A DNA stretch of 6,627 nt, from positions 64,273-70,899 of the forward strand of contig DEBV01000014.1 of assembly GCA_002348925.1 (NCBI GenBank), written 5' to 3'. Of this stretch, positions 1 through 6,041 are shown piece by piece. The first letter of the stretch is position 1, and the number at the start of each line of letters is the position of its first letter. Origin of the DNA: Alphaproteobacteria bacterium UBA2947. Its GTDB lineage: Bacteria; Pseudomonadota; Alphaproteobacteria; Rs-D84. The notes beneath the pieces are model-generated. The model did no database searches and had not been told where the DNA came from. It worked only from the letters and a program-made list of their open reading frames with translations. Made by a program: the position numbers and the translations under genes.

Positions 1-1022
1 TGTAAATCTTCTCCTTCAACGCGCAGGCCGTATCTCATACCATCATAACGTGCCAAGTTTGAAGATGCTTCTGCTGGGGCAATAATGTAATATGCCGCCA
101 ATGCGTCCAAGATATTTGGAATAGAAACTTCGACAATCTCTGCGCCCATAGATTTTAAATCAGCAATACGTTTTTCAAATAATGTTTTCATATCTTCTGA
201 TATTTGAACATTATTGAATTCTTTGATAACGCCAACGCGCAGTTTTTTCCCTTCACCCAAAATTGGTTGCAAATTACCGTCACTTTCAAAGTGAGCATTT
301 GGTGAAGATGTTGAATCTTTTTCATCGTGCCCCGCCATCGCAGATAACATTAACGCGACATCTTCAGCCGTTCTTGCGATTGGACCAGGGGTGTCTAAAC
401 TTGATGCAAACGCAACACAACCCCAACGTGAACATAAACCATATGTTGGCTTTATTCCAACCAATCCAGTCATAGCAGATGGGAAACGAATTGAACCACC
501 TGTGTCTGTACCTGTGGCTGCGATTGCAAGACCGCCTGCAACACTGCTGGTCGATCCACCAGATGAACCACCTGCGGTTAATCTTTTTTCCATTTGCCAT
601 GGGTTTACAGGTGCACCAAAGTATGAGGTTTTCGAAAATGTTCCCATCGCGAATTCGTCAAGATTTGCTTTACCAAGTAATACTGTTCCTGCATCTATAA
701 ATTTTTGTGATACTGTTGATTCATATTCTGGAACAAAATTTTCAAGCATATGTGACGCCGCAGTGGTACGAATGCCGCGTGTCGCAAATAAATCTTTCAT
801 TGCGATTGGCATACCGTCAAGCGCGCGCGCAGTGCCATTTGCATAACGTTCATCAGATGCAGCAGCGTCAGATAAGGCGCGTTCTGGTGTAATTGTGATA
901 TAGCAATTTAAATCTTTGCCGTATTTTTCAATTCTTTCCAGATAGCATTTAGTTAATTCAGTTGCGCTGATTTCGCGTTTCTTTAATTTTTCCAGTGCTT
1001 GTTTAATCGTTAAATCTATCAT
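1..1022 (-). CDS. gatA: Glu-tRNA(Gln)/Asp-tRNA(Asn) amidotransferase subunit A, 3'-truncated by window edge
   Basis: GatA is the amidase subunit of the cytoplasmic GatCAB complex. It releases ammonia from glutamine, which GatB uses to convert Glu-tRNA(Gln) and/or Asp-tRNA(Asn) to the amidated form. I translated the first 340 residues; the family is usually about 480-490, so roughly the last 145 lie beyond the left edge. The amidase-signature triad is intact: Lys76 in MPIAMKDL, the cis-Ser153 in GGSSGGS and the nucleophile Ser177 in GTDTGGSIR, with the usual 24-residue spacing between the two serines. Other family blocks are LDEFAMG (121-127), GLVGIKPTYG (186-195) and NLARYDGMRYG (322-332). 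The ATG at 1022 is preceded by GGTGA at 1033-1029, six bases away. It lies 16 bases downstream of the small ORF and is co-directional with gatC, so it is probably cotranscribed; gatB would be expected off the left edge. Which tRNA substrate is used in vivo cannot be told from this window. Confidence 0.97.
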   Translation of the reverse strand, partial: MIDLTIKQALEKLKKREISATELTKCYLERIEKYGKDLNCYITITPERALSDAAASDERYANGTARALDGMPIAMKDLFATRGIRTTAASHMLENFVPEYESTVSQKFIDAGTVLLGKANLDEFAMGTFSKTSYFGAPVNPWQMEKRLTAGGSSGGSTSSVAGGLAIAATGTDTGGSIRFPSAMTGLVGIKPTYGLCSRWGCVAFASSLDTPGPIARTAEDVALMLSAMAGHDEKDSTSSPNAHFESDGNLQPILGEGKKLRVGVIKEFNNVQISEDMKTLFEKRIADLKSMGAEIVEVSIPNILDALAAYYIIAPAEASSNLARYDGMRYGLRVEGEDL

Positions 1023-1038
1023 TTTGTATCACCGTTTT

Positions 1039-1314
1039 TTACTTTGTTTTTAAATAATTGCTTAAAGATTCATTCAAAATAATATTTTTCAAAAATATAT
1101 ATTTGTTAACTGTCACTTTTTGTGCAACAGAAACTTTGTCACCAACTTTATAGGAAAATGTACCAGTGTTTTCACTTATCGCGCCAATGTTTTTATCAGG
1201 TTGTTTTTTTGTGTGATAAATTTCCAATTGGTATGGTGCGAGTTCCATGTCAGTTGGATTTAATCTGTAATCCAGCTTATGAATAGAAACTTGTTGTGAT
1301 ATTTTTTGTTCCAT
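1039..1314 (-). CDS. small unrecognised protein between gatC and gatA
   Basis: I do not recognise this 91-residue protein. It is basic and hydrophilic, with no signal peptide, membrane segment or cysteine, and it has a probable beta-rich second half around GTFSYKVGDKVSVAQKVTVN (51-70). I chose the ATG at 1314 because AAAGG (1327-1323) sits eight bases upstream and the start falls 16 bases after the gatC stop. An in-frame ATG at 1338 would overlap the gatC stop and add eight residues but has no clear ribosome binding site. The open frame extends further upstream to an ATG at 1377 inside gatC. The gene is co-directional with both neighbours and ends 16 bases before gatA, so it is probably cotranscribed and translated from the gatCA message. 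Its position suggests but does not prove a link to tRNA amidation. It could also be an unrelated insertion, or an ORF that is not expressed. Confidence 0.72.
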   Translation of the reverse strand: MEQKISQQVSIHKLDYRLNPTDMELAPYQLEIYHTKKQPDKNIGAISENTGTFSYKVGDKVSVAQKVTVNKYIFLKNIILNESLSNYLKTK

Positions 1315-1330
1315 TTTCTGTGCCTTTGCC

Positions 1331-1624
1331 TTATTCATCCATAACTTTTGGTACGGCAAAATATCCGCGTGATACACCAGTGGTATCTGGGTCGTTAGCC
1401 AATATTTTATCGCGCATATTTGGTTCTGTTACAACGTCTTCGCGCAGGGGCAGGGCGTGTTCCGCTGGGCTTATCATTGGCTTTACGCCAGTTGTATCAA
1501 TTTTTTGTAATTTATCCAGCCATTCAATAACGCCGTCTATGTTCATTTTTTCTAATTTTTCGTCAGATATGTCAATTCTGATTAAATTAGCAAATTTATG
1601 TAATTGTTGCTTGCTAAATGCCAT
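1331..1624 (-). CDS. gatC: Glu-tRNA(Gln)/Asp-tRNA(Asn) amidotransferase subunit C
   Basis: GatC is the small subunit that wraps around GatA and stabilises its assembly with GatB in the tRNA-dependent amidotransferase. The 97-residue length matches the family (about 95-100). The N-terminal helical region (SKQQLHKFANLIRIDISDEK, 4-23) is followed by the WLDKLQKIDTTGVKP segment (35-49), the HALPLREDVV block (56-65) and the C-terminal GYFAVPKVMDE (87-97), all in the family order. The ATG at 1624 has AGGA at 1634-1631, six bases upstream. It is the first gene of a leftward operon with the small ORF and gatA, and is divergent from ruvX across 37 bases. Linkage of ruvX with gatC is common in alphaproteobacteria. 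The gene appears complete and normal. Confidence 0.96.
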   Translation of the reverse strand: MAFSKQQLHKFANLIRIDISDEKLEKMNIDGVIEWLDKLQKIDTTGVKPMISPAEHALPLREDVVTEPNMRDKILANDPDTTGVSRGYFAVPKVMDE

Positions 1625-1639
1625 TTTGAATCCTATTAT
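1611..1639 (+). promoter_or_regulatory. candidate sigma70-type promoter for ruvX
   Basis: TTGCTA (1611-1616, four of six matches) and TATTAT (1634-1639, five of six) are separated by 17 bases. A start near 1646 would give a leader of about 16 bases that just includes the ruvX AAGGGA (1649-1654). The -35 lies inside the first codons of gatC. In AT-rich DNA such matches arise by chance, so this is weaker than the gatC promoter. Confidence 0.35.
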
Positions 1640-1653
1640 TTAAACCATAAGGG

Positions 1654-1681
1654 ATTATACAATGATTTTATCTGATTACAA
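1654..1681 (-). promoter_or_regulatory. candidate sigma70-type promoter for the gatC operon
   Basis: On the minus strand, TTGTAA (1681-1676, four of six matches to the -35 consensus) is followed after 16 bases by a perfect TATAAT (1659-1654). A start near 1647 would give a leader of about 22 bases that contains the gatC AGGA. The element overlaps the start codon and first codons of ruvX. It was found by eye only. Confidence 0.5.
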
Positions 1682-2108
1682 GGATTTTCCGCGTGCTGGG
1701 CGCATAATTTCTCTTGATTGGGGATTGCGCAGATGCGGCGTTGCCGTATCAGATGAAAGTCGTGAATTTACCTTTACACGTCCACAACTTTATATCAAAT
1801 CACAAGAAGAACTGATTCAAAAGGTTTTGGGCATTGTCACTGAAGAAAAAATTGTCGGAATTGTTATTGGACTGCCCTTGTTTTCTGACGGTTCTGAATC
1901 AGATACTACGAAAATGGTGCGGGAATTTGCAAATTCTTTGTCTAAAAATACAGATTTGCCGATTGTTTTTGTTGAAGAAAATCTGACCAGTACCGCCGCC
2001 CAAGAAGAAATAGGGCGAAAAAGCATTTCCAAAATTAAACAAGAATTAGATTCTGTGTCTGCGAAGATAATTCTTGAAAATGCAATCGCGATATTAAAAC
2101 GAATTTAA
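1662..2108 (+). CDS. ruvX: YqgF/RuvX-family putative pre-16S rRNA nuclease (Holliday-junction-resolvase fold)
   Basis: This family has an RNase H-like fold. It is annotated either as a Holliday junction resolvase or, from work on E. coli YqgF, as a nuclease acting on the 5' end of pre-16S rRNA. The 148-residue length is typical (about 135-160). Family blocks are present in order: ISLDWGLRRCGVAVSD (16-31) with acidic Asp19, GIVIGLPLFSDGSES (66-80), VEENLTSTAA (104-113) with Glu105/Glu106, and the C-terminal DSVSAKIILE (130-139) with Asp130. The third block departs from the usual DERLTS/DERLTT by having EENLTS. The ATG at 1662 has AAGGGA seven bases upstream (1649-1654). It is the only plus-strand gene here, divergent from gatC. 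Its TAA overlaps the stop of the converging AI-2E-family gene, so no dedicated terminator fits between them. Confidence 0.93.
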   Translation: MILSDYKDFPRAGRIISLDWGLRRCGVAVSDESREFTFTRPQLYIKSQEELIQKVLGIVTEEKIVGIVIGLPLFSDGSESDTTKMVREFANSLSKNTDLPIVFVEENLTSTAAQEEIGRKSISKIKQELDSVSAKIILENAIAILKRI

Positions 2109-3151
2109 TCTTCATTTTGTGTTTCATCTGGGATCTTTCCATCACACGACAGCAATGTTGCAATCCAACGGGTTGATGAAAACTGCGCGGTCGTGATGTA
2201 GAGTGCCACCAAAATCGGAACACTGAAGAACATACCTGCTGGTCCCCAAATCATTCCCCAGAATACCAGGTTTATCAAGATAGCCAGTGTAGAGATGTTT
2301 AAAGTTTTTCCTGTTAATTTTGGGTCCAGTATGTTTCCAAAGACAACTTCGATTCCAATCAAAGAAATTGCAGTAAATACTGGCAGGTGCCATGTGTCGC
2401 CACTTATTAATGCATAAGCAATAGGCAGGGCACACGCCAAAATAGAACCGATTGTTGGTATGTAATTTAATATGAATATTATAAATGCCCAAACGGACGC
2501 GTATTCCAGTCCTATAAAGTGTAATAGTATGTATGCGCATATACCAGTTGCGCCAGAAATAAAGGTTTTAGTAAACAAATATTTCTTCATATTTTCGTCA
2601 ATACTGTTCAAGATATAACGCAATTTTTTAGATTTCAGTTTTGATATTGGCATGGCATCTATTTTTTTGTTGAAAGAACTTTGTTCAACAAACATGAATA
2701 TCAGGTATATTAAAACCATACCAGTAGATGTTGCCAATCCAGCCAACGACGAACCGATGTATCCAGCGATTTCTGGCAGGTTTGGCATTAAATTGATATC
2801 TATATCAATATCTGCTTTTTTAGAAATGTATTCTGAAAATATCAATAATTTTTGCTGTAATATTGGGGTCGCATTATACAATTCTGATAACATAGGTCTG
2901 ATTTGTGTGGCAAATAAATATATTATTCCACCAACGGTTGCGAACGATAAAATAATGGACAGAAAATTATAAAATTTTCTTAAAGCAATTGTGCAATATC
3001 CTGATTTATAACATGGCATAATTCGTCTGTAATATGCAGAAATAGCGTTCAATAAATACCACAAAAATGTCGCGAAAAGCAGCGGAATAAATATTGAACG
3101 CCCAATCCATAATATAAATATTAAACCAATGAAAAATACCATGTTATGCAT
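2105..3151 (-). CDS. AI-2E/PerM family (UPF0118) inner-membrane transporter
   Basis: This is a 348-residue polytopic membrane protein of the AI-2E transporter (PerM/UPF0118) family, whose members have been linked to autoinducer-2 export or Na+/H+ antiport. The substrate here cannot be predicted. Two N-terminal hydrophobic stretches (about 4-36) and another at 62-84 precede a mostly soluble region (about 85-130), then more membrane segments from about 133. The family signatures lie in the C-terminal half: NYIPTIGS (229-236), GNILDPKLTGKTLNIS (272-287) and FWGMIWGPAGMFFSVPI (297-313). The ATG at 3151 has AAGGA (3163-3159) seven bases upstream; that site overlaps the stop codon of the preceding gene, which supports co-translation. 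It is the last gene of the leftward sufBC operon, and its TAA overlaps the ruvX stop. No functional link to Fe-S assembly is known to me. Confidence 0.92.
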   Translation of the reverse strand: MHNMVFFIGLIFILWIGRSIFIPLLFATFLWYLLNAISAYYRRIMPCYKSGYCTIALRKFYNFLSIILSFATVGGIIYLFATQIRPMLSELYNATPILQQKLLIFSEYISKKADIDIDINLMPNLPEIAGYIGSSLAGLATSTGMVLIYLIFMFVEQSSFNKKIDAMPISKLKSKKLRYILNSIDENMKKYLFTKTFISGATGICAYILLHFIGLEYASVWAFIIFILNYIPTIGSILACALPIAYALISGDTWHLPVFTAISLIGIEVVFGNILDPKLTGKTLNISTLAILINLVFWGMIWGPAGMFFSVPILVALYITTAQFSSTRWIATLLSCDGKIPDETQNED

Positions 3152-3161
3152 ATTGTATTCC

Positions 3162-3995
3162 TTATATTAACAAAATAACAACGGATAATATCATCGCCAA
3201 GTTAATACCAATACAGGCCAATGCGTATCCAGCATTTATATTTTTTACGAAATCCGATTTGTGTTTTTTGTACCATATCGCATAAATTATTAACAGGGCA
3301 CATGTGTATATCAACGTTGGTAATCCAGCAATAACTGTTTTTGCGAAAACGAAGAACAAGAACACAAACAATATGTTCGAGAAATTTGACATAACCCAGT
3401 TATTAAAACGGCTGTACCATTTTGCTTTTATAACTAAATTTGATTTTTGCTTTTTTTCTTCAATCAAATATCCTGGTGTCCATAACAGTAAAAATGCAAA
3501 TGGCATGGACAAGATAACTTTACATGGTGAAATCCCCATTGTTGTTGCACGTTTGTACTTCGCGTATACGCCAGAAATCGCGACACCTAAGATATATAAC
3601 GAAACAAGAGTGATTGTTAAAAATACAATTCCAAAAATTACAGGGTGAAAGAAATATAACTTCATCATTTGTCTTTGAAACAAAGATCCGTACAATCCAA
3701 AGACAGATATTGCGATTATCGACGATGCAATCGAAATTATCGATGCGCCATTTGTTATCGCGATAAAGTCTGACTGATACATGTTATCGTGTGGCAACTT
3801 TTTTATCATGTAATATACAGAATATATAAACGATATTGCAAAAATAAAATATATCGGTGTAAAAGAATTAAAACCAAAAAATGTTTGTATAACAGAATAC
3901 AATAACGCCAGAACCGTTATTAAACCAAAAAACATTACTGAAAATACAGCAGGTTTATTAAAAAGCCATTGTTTTAATTGTGAAATATTTTTCAT
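3162..3995 (-). CDS. unrecognised polytopic membrane protein
   Basis: I do not recognise this 277-residue protein. It is very hydrophobic, with about eight likely membrane segments near residues 15-39, 45-64, 80-105, 117-142, 158-176, 203-225, 226-242 and 255-277. Lys/Arg-rich loops separate several of them, for example KYKRA (146-150) and EEKKQKSNLVIKAK (179-192). The short charged N-terminus MKNISQLKQW shows no cleavable signal peptide. No catalytic or transporter motif was visible. The ATG at 3995 has AAGGA (4006-4002) six bases upstream, and the stop TAA overlaps the next gene's ribosome binding site. It follows sufC by 23 bases in the same direction, where sufD sits in many suf operons, but nothing in it resembles SufD, which is a soluble beta-helix protein. 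An integral membrane transporter or membrane-organising protein is possible but unsupported. Confidence 0.8.
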   Translation of the reverse strand: MKNISQLKQWLFNKPAVFSVMFFGLITVLALLYSVIQTFFGFNSFTPIYFIFAISFIYSVYYMIKKLPHDNMYQSDFIAITNGASIISIASSIIAISVFGLYGSLFQRQMMKLYFFHPVIFGIVFLTITLVSLYILGVAISGVYAKYKRATTMGISPCKVILSMPFAFLLLWTPGYLIEEKKQKSNLVIKAKWYSRFNNWVMSNFSNILFVFLFFVFAKTVIAGLPTLIYTCALLIIYAIWYKKHKSDFVKNINAGYALACIGINLAMILSVVILLI

Positions 3996-4018
3996 ATTTT
4001 ATCCTTTTTTGTCCTGTT

Positions 4019-4696
4019 TTATTTTATCACAATTTCGCCGTTATCCAAAGTAGTTGTTTCACTTATTTTTATTTTCGATGAAAAATCGTCTTGGTGCGAA
4101 ATGAATAAAAATGTGGTTTGAGGCATATTGTTTATTGTGGCAATGATTTGTTTTTTTGTTTCAATATCCGCCCCAGAATCTGGTTCATCCAGAATTGCCA
4201 GTTTTGGTTGTGCTAAAATTAACCTTAATAACATTATGCGTTTGCGTTCGCCACCAGAAAAACCAACGTTTACATAACGATTAAGCCATTCTTTTGGTAT
4301 GTTTAATTGTTCGCGTGCAGATTCAAGTTTTTCCAAAAATTCCCCCATGGATAAATCTTTGCCTGTATTAAAATGTGTGTGTGCAACTAACGAATGTTTA
4401 AGAAAACTTAGCACTGTTAATCCTGGAATTTCAGGAACATTTTGTGCACCCAAGAAAATACCCATCAGTGCGCGTGTTGTTGCATTTTCTTTTGTTATGT
4501 CTTTGCCGTCAAATATAATTTTTCCCGATTTAATCGTGTAAGATGGATCGCCAGCAATTGTATTAACCAGTGTCGATTTTCCAGAACCATTATGTCCGGC
4601 AATACGGTGTCGTGCGCCGTCTGTGACAGTCATGCTAATGTTTTTTAATAATGGTTTGTTGTCCATTTCTACACAAAGATTTTTTATTTCTAACAT
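4019..4696 (-). CDS. sufC: SUF system Fe-S cluster assembly ATPase SufC
   Basis: SufC is the ABC-type ATPase that pairs with SufB (and usually SufD) in the cytoplasm to assemble Fe-S clusters. At 225 residues it is about 20 shorter than E. coli SufC (248), mostly at the C-terminus. The Walker A motif is GHNGSGKST (34-42, Lys40); the Q-loop glutamine is probably Gln85 in FLGAQNVPEIPG; the ABC signature is FSGGERKR (146-153); Walker B is LAILDE (166-171) and the H-loop is His201 in FISHQ. The SufC-type block VGFSGGERKR, with a lysine at 152, separates it from ordinary transporter ATPases, as do the adjacent sufB and the absence of a permease of its own. Oddities are His for the usual Pro in Walker A and DEPDSGADI where SufC usually has a DSGLDID-like D-loop. 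The ATG lies four bases after the sufB stop with no strong ribosome binding site, so translational coupling to sufB is likely. Confidence 0.95.
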   Translation of the reverse strand: MLEIKNLCVEMDNKPLLKNISMTVTDGARHRIAGHNGSGKSTLVNTIAGDPSYTIKSGKIIFDGKDITKENATTRALMGIFLGAQNVPEIPGLTVLSFLKHSLVAHTHFNTGKDLSMGEFLEKLESAREQLNIPKEWLNRYVNVGFSGGERKRIMLLRLILAQPKLAILDEPDSGADIETKKQIIATINNMPQTTFLFISHQDDFSSKIKISETTTLDNGEIVIK

Positions 4697-4700
4697 CTTT

Positions 4701-6041
4701 TTATTCTTTTTTTAAAGCCATTTGTATTAGTTGTTTTGATTCTACCAAAAATTCCATCGGCAATCTGGATATTATTGGTGATGCGTTTGCGCCAACAATC
4801 AAAGCAATCGCATCGTCTTCTTCAATGCCGTTTTGCATCAAGAACAGCAGGGCGTTTTTATCTATTGCCCCAGTTGTTGCTTCGTGAGATTGTTGGTTTT
4901 TTGAATTGCTGTGAATAACGGTAGGAATTGTATTTGCTGTCGCTTCGTTCCCAAGAATTCGTGTGTCGCATTTACAGGCGTTTTTGCCGTCAACGCCAGA
5001 AAAAGAAACTAAACTTCGAAATGTTTGACGTGATTTATCCGTTGCGATACCGTATGAAACTATGTTTGATTTTGTTCCGTTTCCAATATGAATCATTTTT
5101 GTTCCTGTGTCGGCTTGTTGTGTGCCGCGTGTAATAGAAAGGGAATAAAAATCACTGTGTGAATTATCGCCTTGTAAAATTGTTGATGGATATTTCCAGG
5201 TCATCGCGGAACCTATCTCGACCTGGGTCCAATCAAGACCAGAATTTTTGAAACATTTTCCGCGTTTGGTTACGAAATTTAAAATACCATTTTTATTGGT
5301 GTCAGAATCGTTGTATACGGCAGAATCTCCCGCATACCAATTTTGGACGGTTGAATATTTTACATGTGCATTATCATGAACAATTATTTCAACAACACCA
5401 CTGTGCAGTTGATGATTTGGACGACGTGGAGCGCTGCATCCTTCCATGTAAGAAAGCGAAGAACCAGATTCTGCAATAATTAAAGTGCGTTCAAATTGAC
5501 CAATTTTTGCGGTTTCGATTCTGAAATAACTGGCCAAATCAATTGGACACTTTGTATCTTTGGGTATGTATACAAATGTACCGTCTGAAAATACTGCGGC
5601 ATTAAGTGCTGCAAAAAAGTTGTCGCCATTTGGTACAACAGTGCCAAGATATTTTTTTACTAAATCAGGGTATTTTATAACCGCTTCGGAAAAAGGTAAA
5701 AAGATTATACCAAGTTTTTCCAATTCTGCGGTATACGATGTGTGTACAGATTGACTGTCGATAACTGTATCTGTTGCCATACCGAGCAGGGCGCGCTGTT
5801 CGGATTCTGGCAGTCCCATTTTTTCGTATGTTTCTTTTAATTCAGAATTATCTATTTTTTGTGTTTTATTGTAATAATTCAAAGAATCATAATCGATTGG
5901 TTCATAGTCAATTTCTGCCCAATGGGGTTCTGTCATTTTTTGCCATTTTTCAAAAGCAGACAGGCGCCATTGAAGTAACCAATCTGGTTCGTTACGCAGT
6001 TTGGAAATATTTTTTATAAGTTTTTGGTTCAATACTTTCAT
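4701..6041 (-). CDS. sufB: SUF system Fe-S cluster scaffold protein SufB
   Basis: SufB is the scaffold of the SUF machine: it takes sulfide from a cysteine desulfurase and assembles a cluster for transfer to client proteins. At 446 residues it is about 50 shorter than E. coli SufB, mainly at the N-terminus, and closer to Gram-positive lengths. The order is an N-terminal helical region (to about 90), then a beta-helix core with VYIPKDTKCP (157-166), GQFERTLI (181-188), EGCSAP (200-205), YSTVQNWY (229-236), NFVTKRG (255-261), WKYPSTILQGDNS (282-294) and QQADTGTKMIHIG (308-320), and ending in LPMEF (427-431). By alignment from memory, Cys202, Cys358 (in KCDTRILG), His386 and Glu387 correspond to E. 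coli Cys254, Cys405, His433 and Glu434, so the key residues are kept. A loop after QNWYAGD is a few residues longer than in E. coli. The ATG overlaps the upstream stop (ATGA, 6041-6038) without a clear ribosome binding site, so translation is probably coupled. sufC follows after four bases. Confidence 0.97.
   Translation of the reverse strand: MKVLNQKLIKNISKLRNEPDWLLQWRLSAFEKWQKMTEPHWAEIDYEPIDYDSLNYYNKTQKIDNSELKETYEKMGLPESEQRALLGMATDTVIDSQSVHTSYTAELEKLGIIFLPFSEAVIKYPDLVKKYLGTVVPNGDNFFAALNAAVFSDGTFVYIPKDTKCPIDLASYFRIETAKIGQFERTLIIAESGSSLSYMEGCSAPRRPNHQLHSGVVEIIVHDNAHVKYSTVQNWYAGDSAVYNDSDTNKNGILNFVTKRGKCFKNSGLDWTQVEIGSAMTWKYPSTILQGDNSHSDFYSLSITRGTQQADTGTKMIHIGNGTKSNIVSYGIATDKSRQTFRSLVSFSGVDGKNACKCDTRILGNEATANTIPTVIHSNSKNQQSHEATTGAIDKNALLFLMQNGIEEDDAIALIVGANASPIISRLPMEFLVESKQLIQMALKKE

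Noticed and set aside
391..846. A 151-codon plus-strand open frame opposite gatA
   Set aside because: It is exactly antisense to strongly conserved gatA active-site sequence, and its Pro/Ala-rich translation resembles no family. It is a shadow of gatA.
1315..1377. A longer start for the small gatC-gatA ORF at 1377 or 1338
   Set aside because: The ATG at 1377 lies within gatC without a ribosome binding site. The ATG at 1338 overlaps the gatC stop and remains possible through coupling. The ATG at 1314 has AAAGG at eight bases and was preferred.
1296..1643. A 115-codon plus-strand open frame opposite gatC
   Set aside because: It lies opposite gatC and the start of the small ORF, both of which have better support, and its translation looks like low-complexity Ser/Ile-rich antisense sequence.
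2142..2540. A 132-codon minus-strand open frame inside the AI-2E-family gene
   Set aside because: It is on the same strand but in another frame from sequence that encodes the conserved C-terminal motifs of the transporter. It has no ribosome binding site of its own and no recognisable family.
2792..2809. Perfect inverted repeat ATTGATAT-CT-ATATCAAT
   Set aside because: It falls within the AI-2E-family coding region where alternating Asp-Ile codons (DIDIDIN) are encoded. Codon repetition in AT-rich DNA explains it better than an operator.
2961..2980. Hairpin AGAAAATT-ATAA-AATTTTCT resembling a terminator
   Set aside because: It lies deep inside the AI-2E-family gene, the stem is almost all A-T and so weak, and the minus-strand transcript has no following U-run in a sensible place.
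3304..3648. A 114-codon plus-strand open frame opposite the unknown membrane protein
   Set aside because: The opposite strand has a ribosome binding site, tight operon spacing and coherent membrane segments. This frame has none of these.
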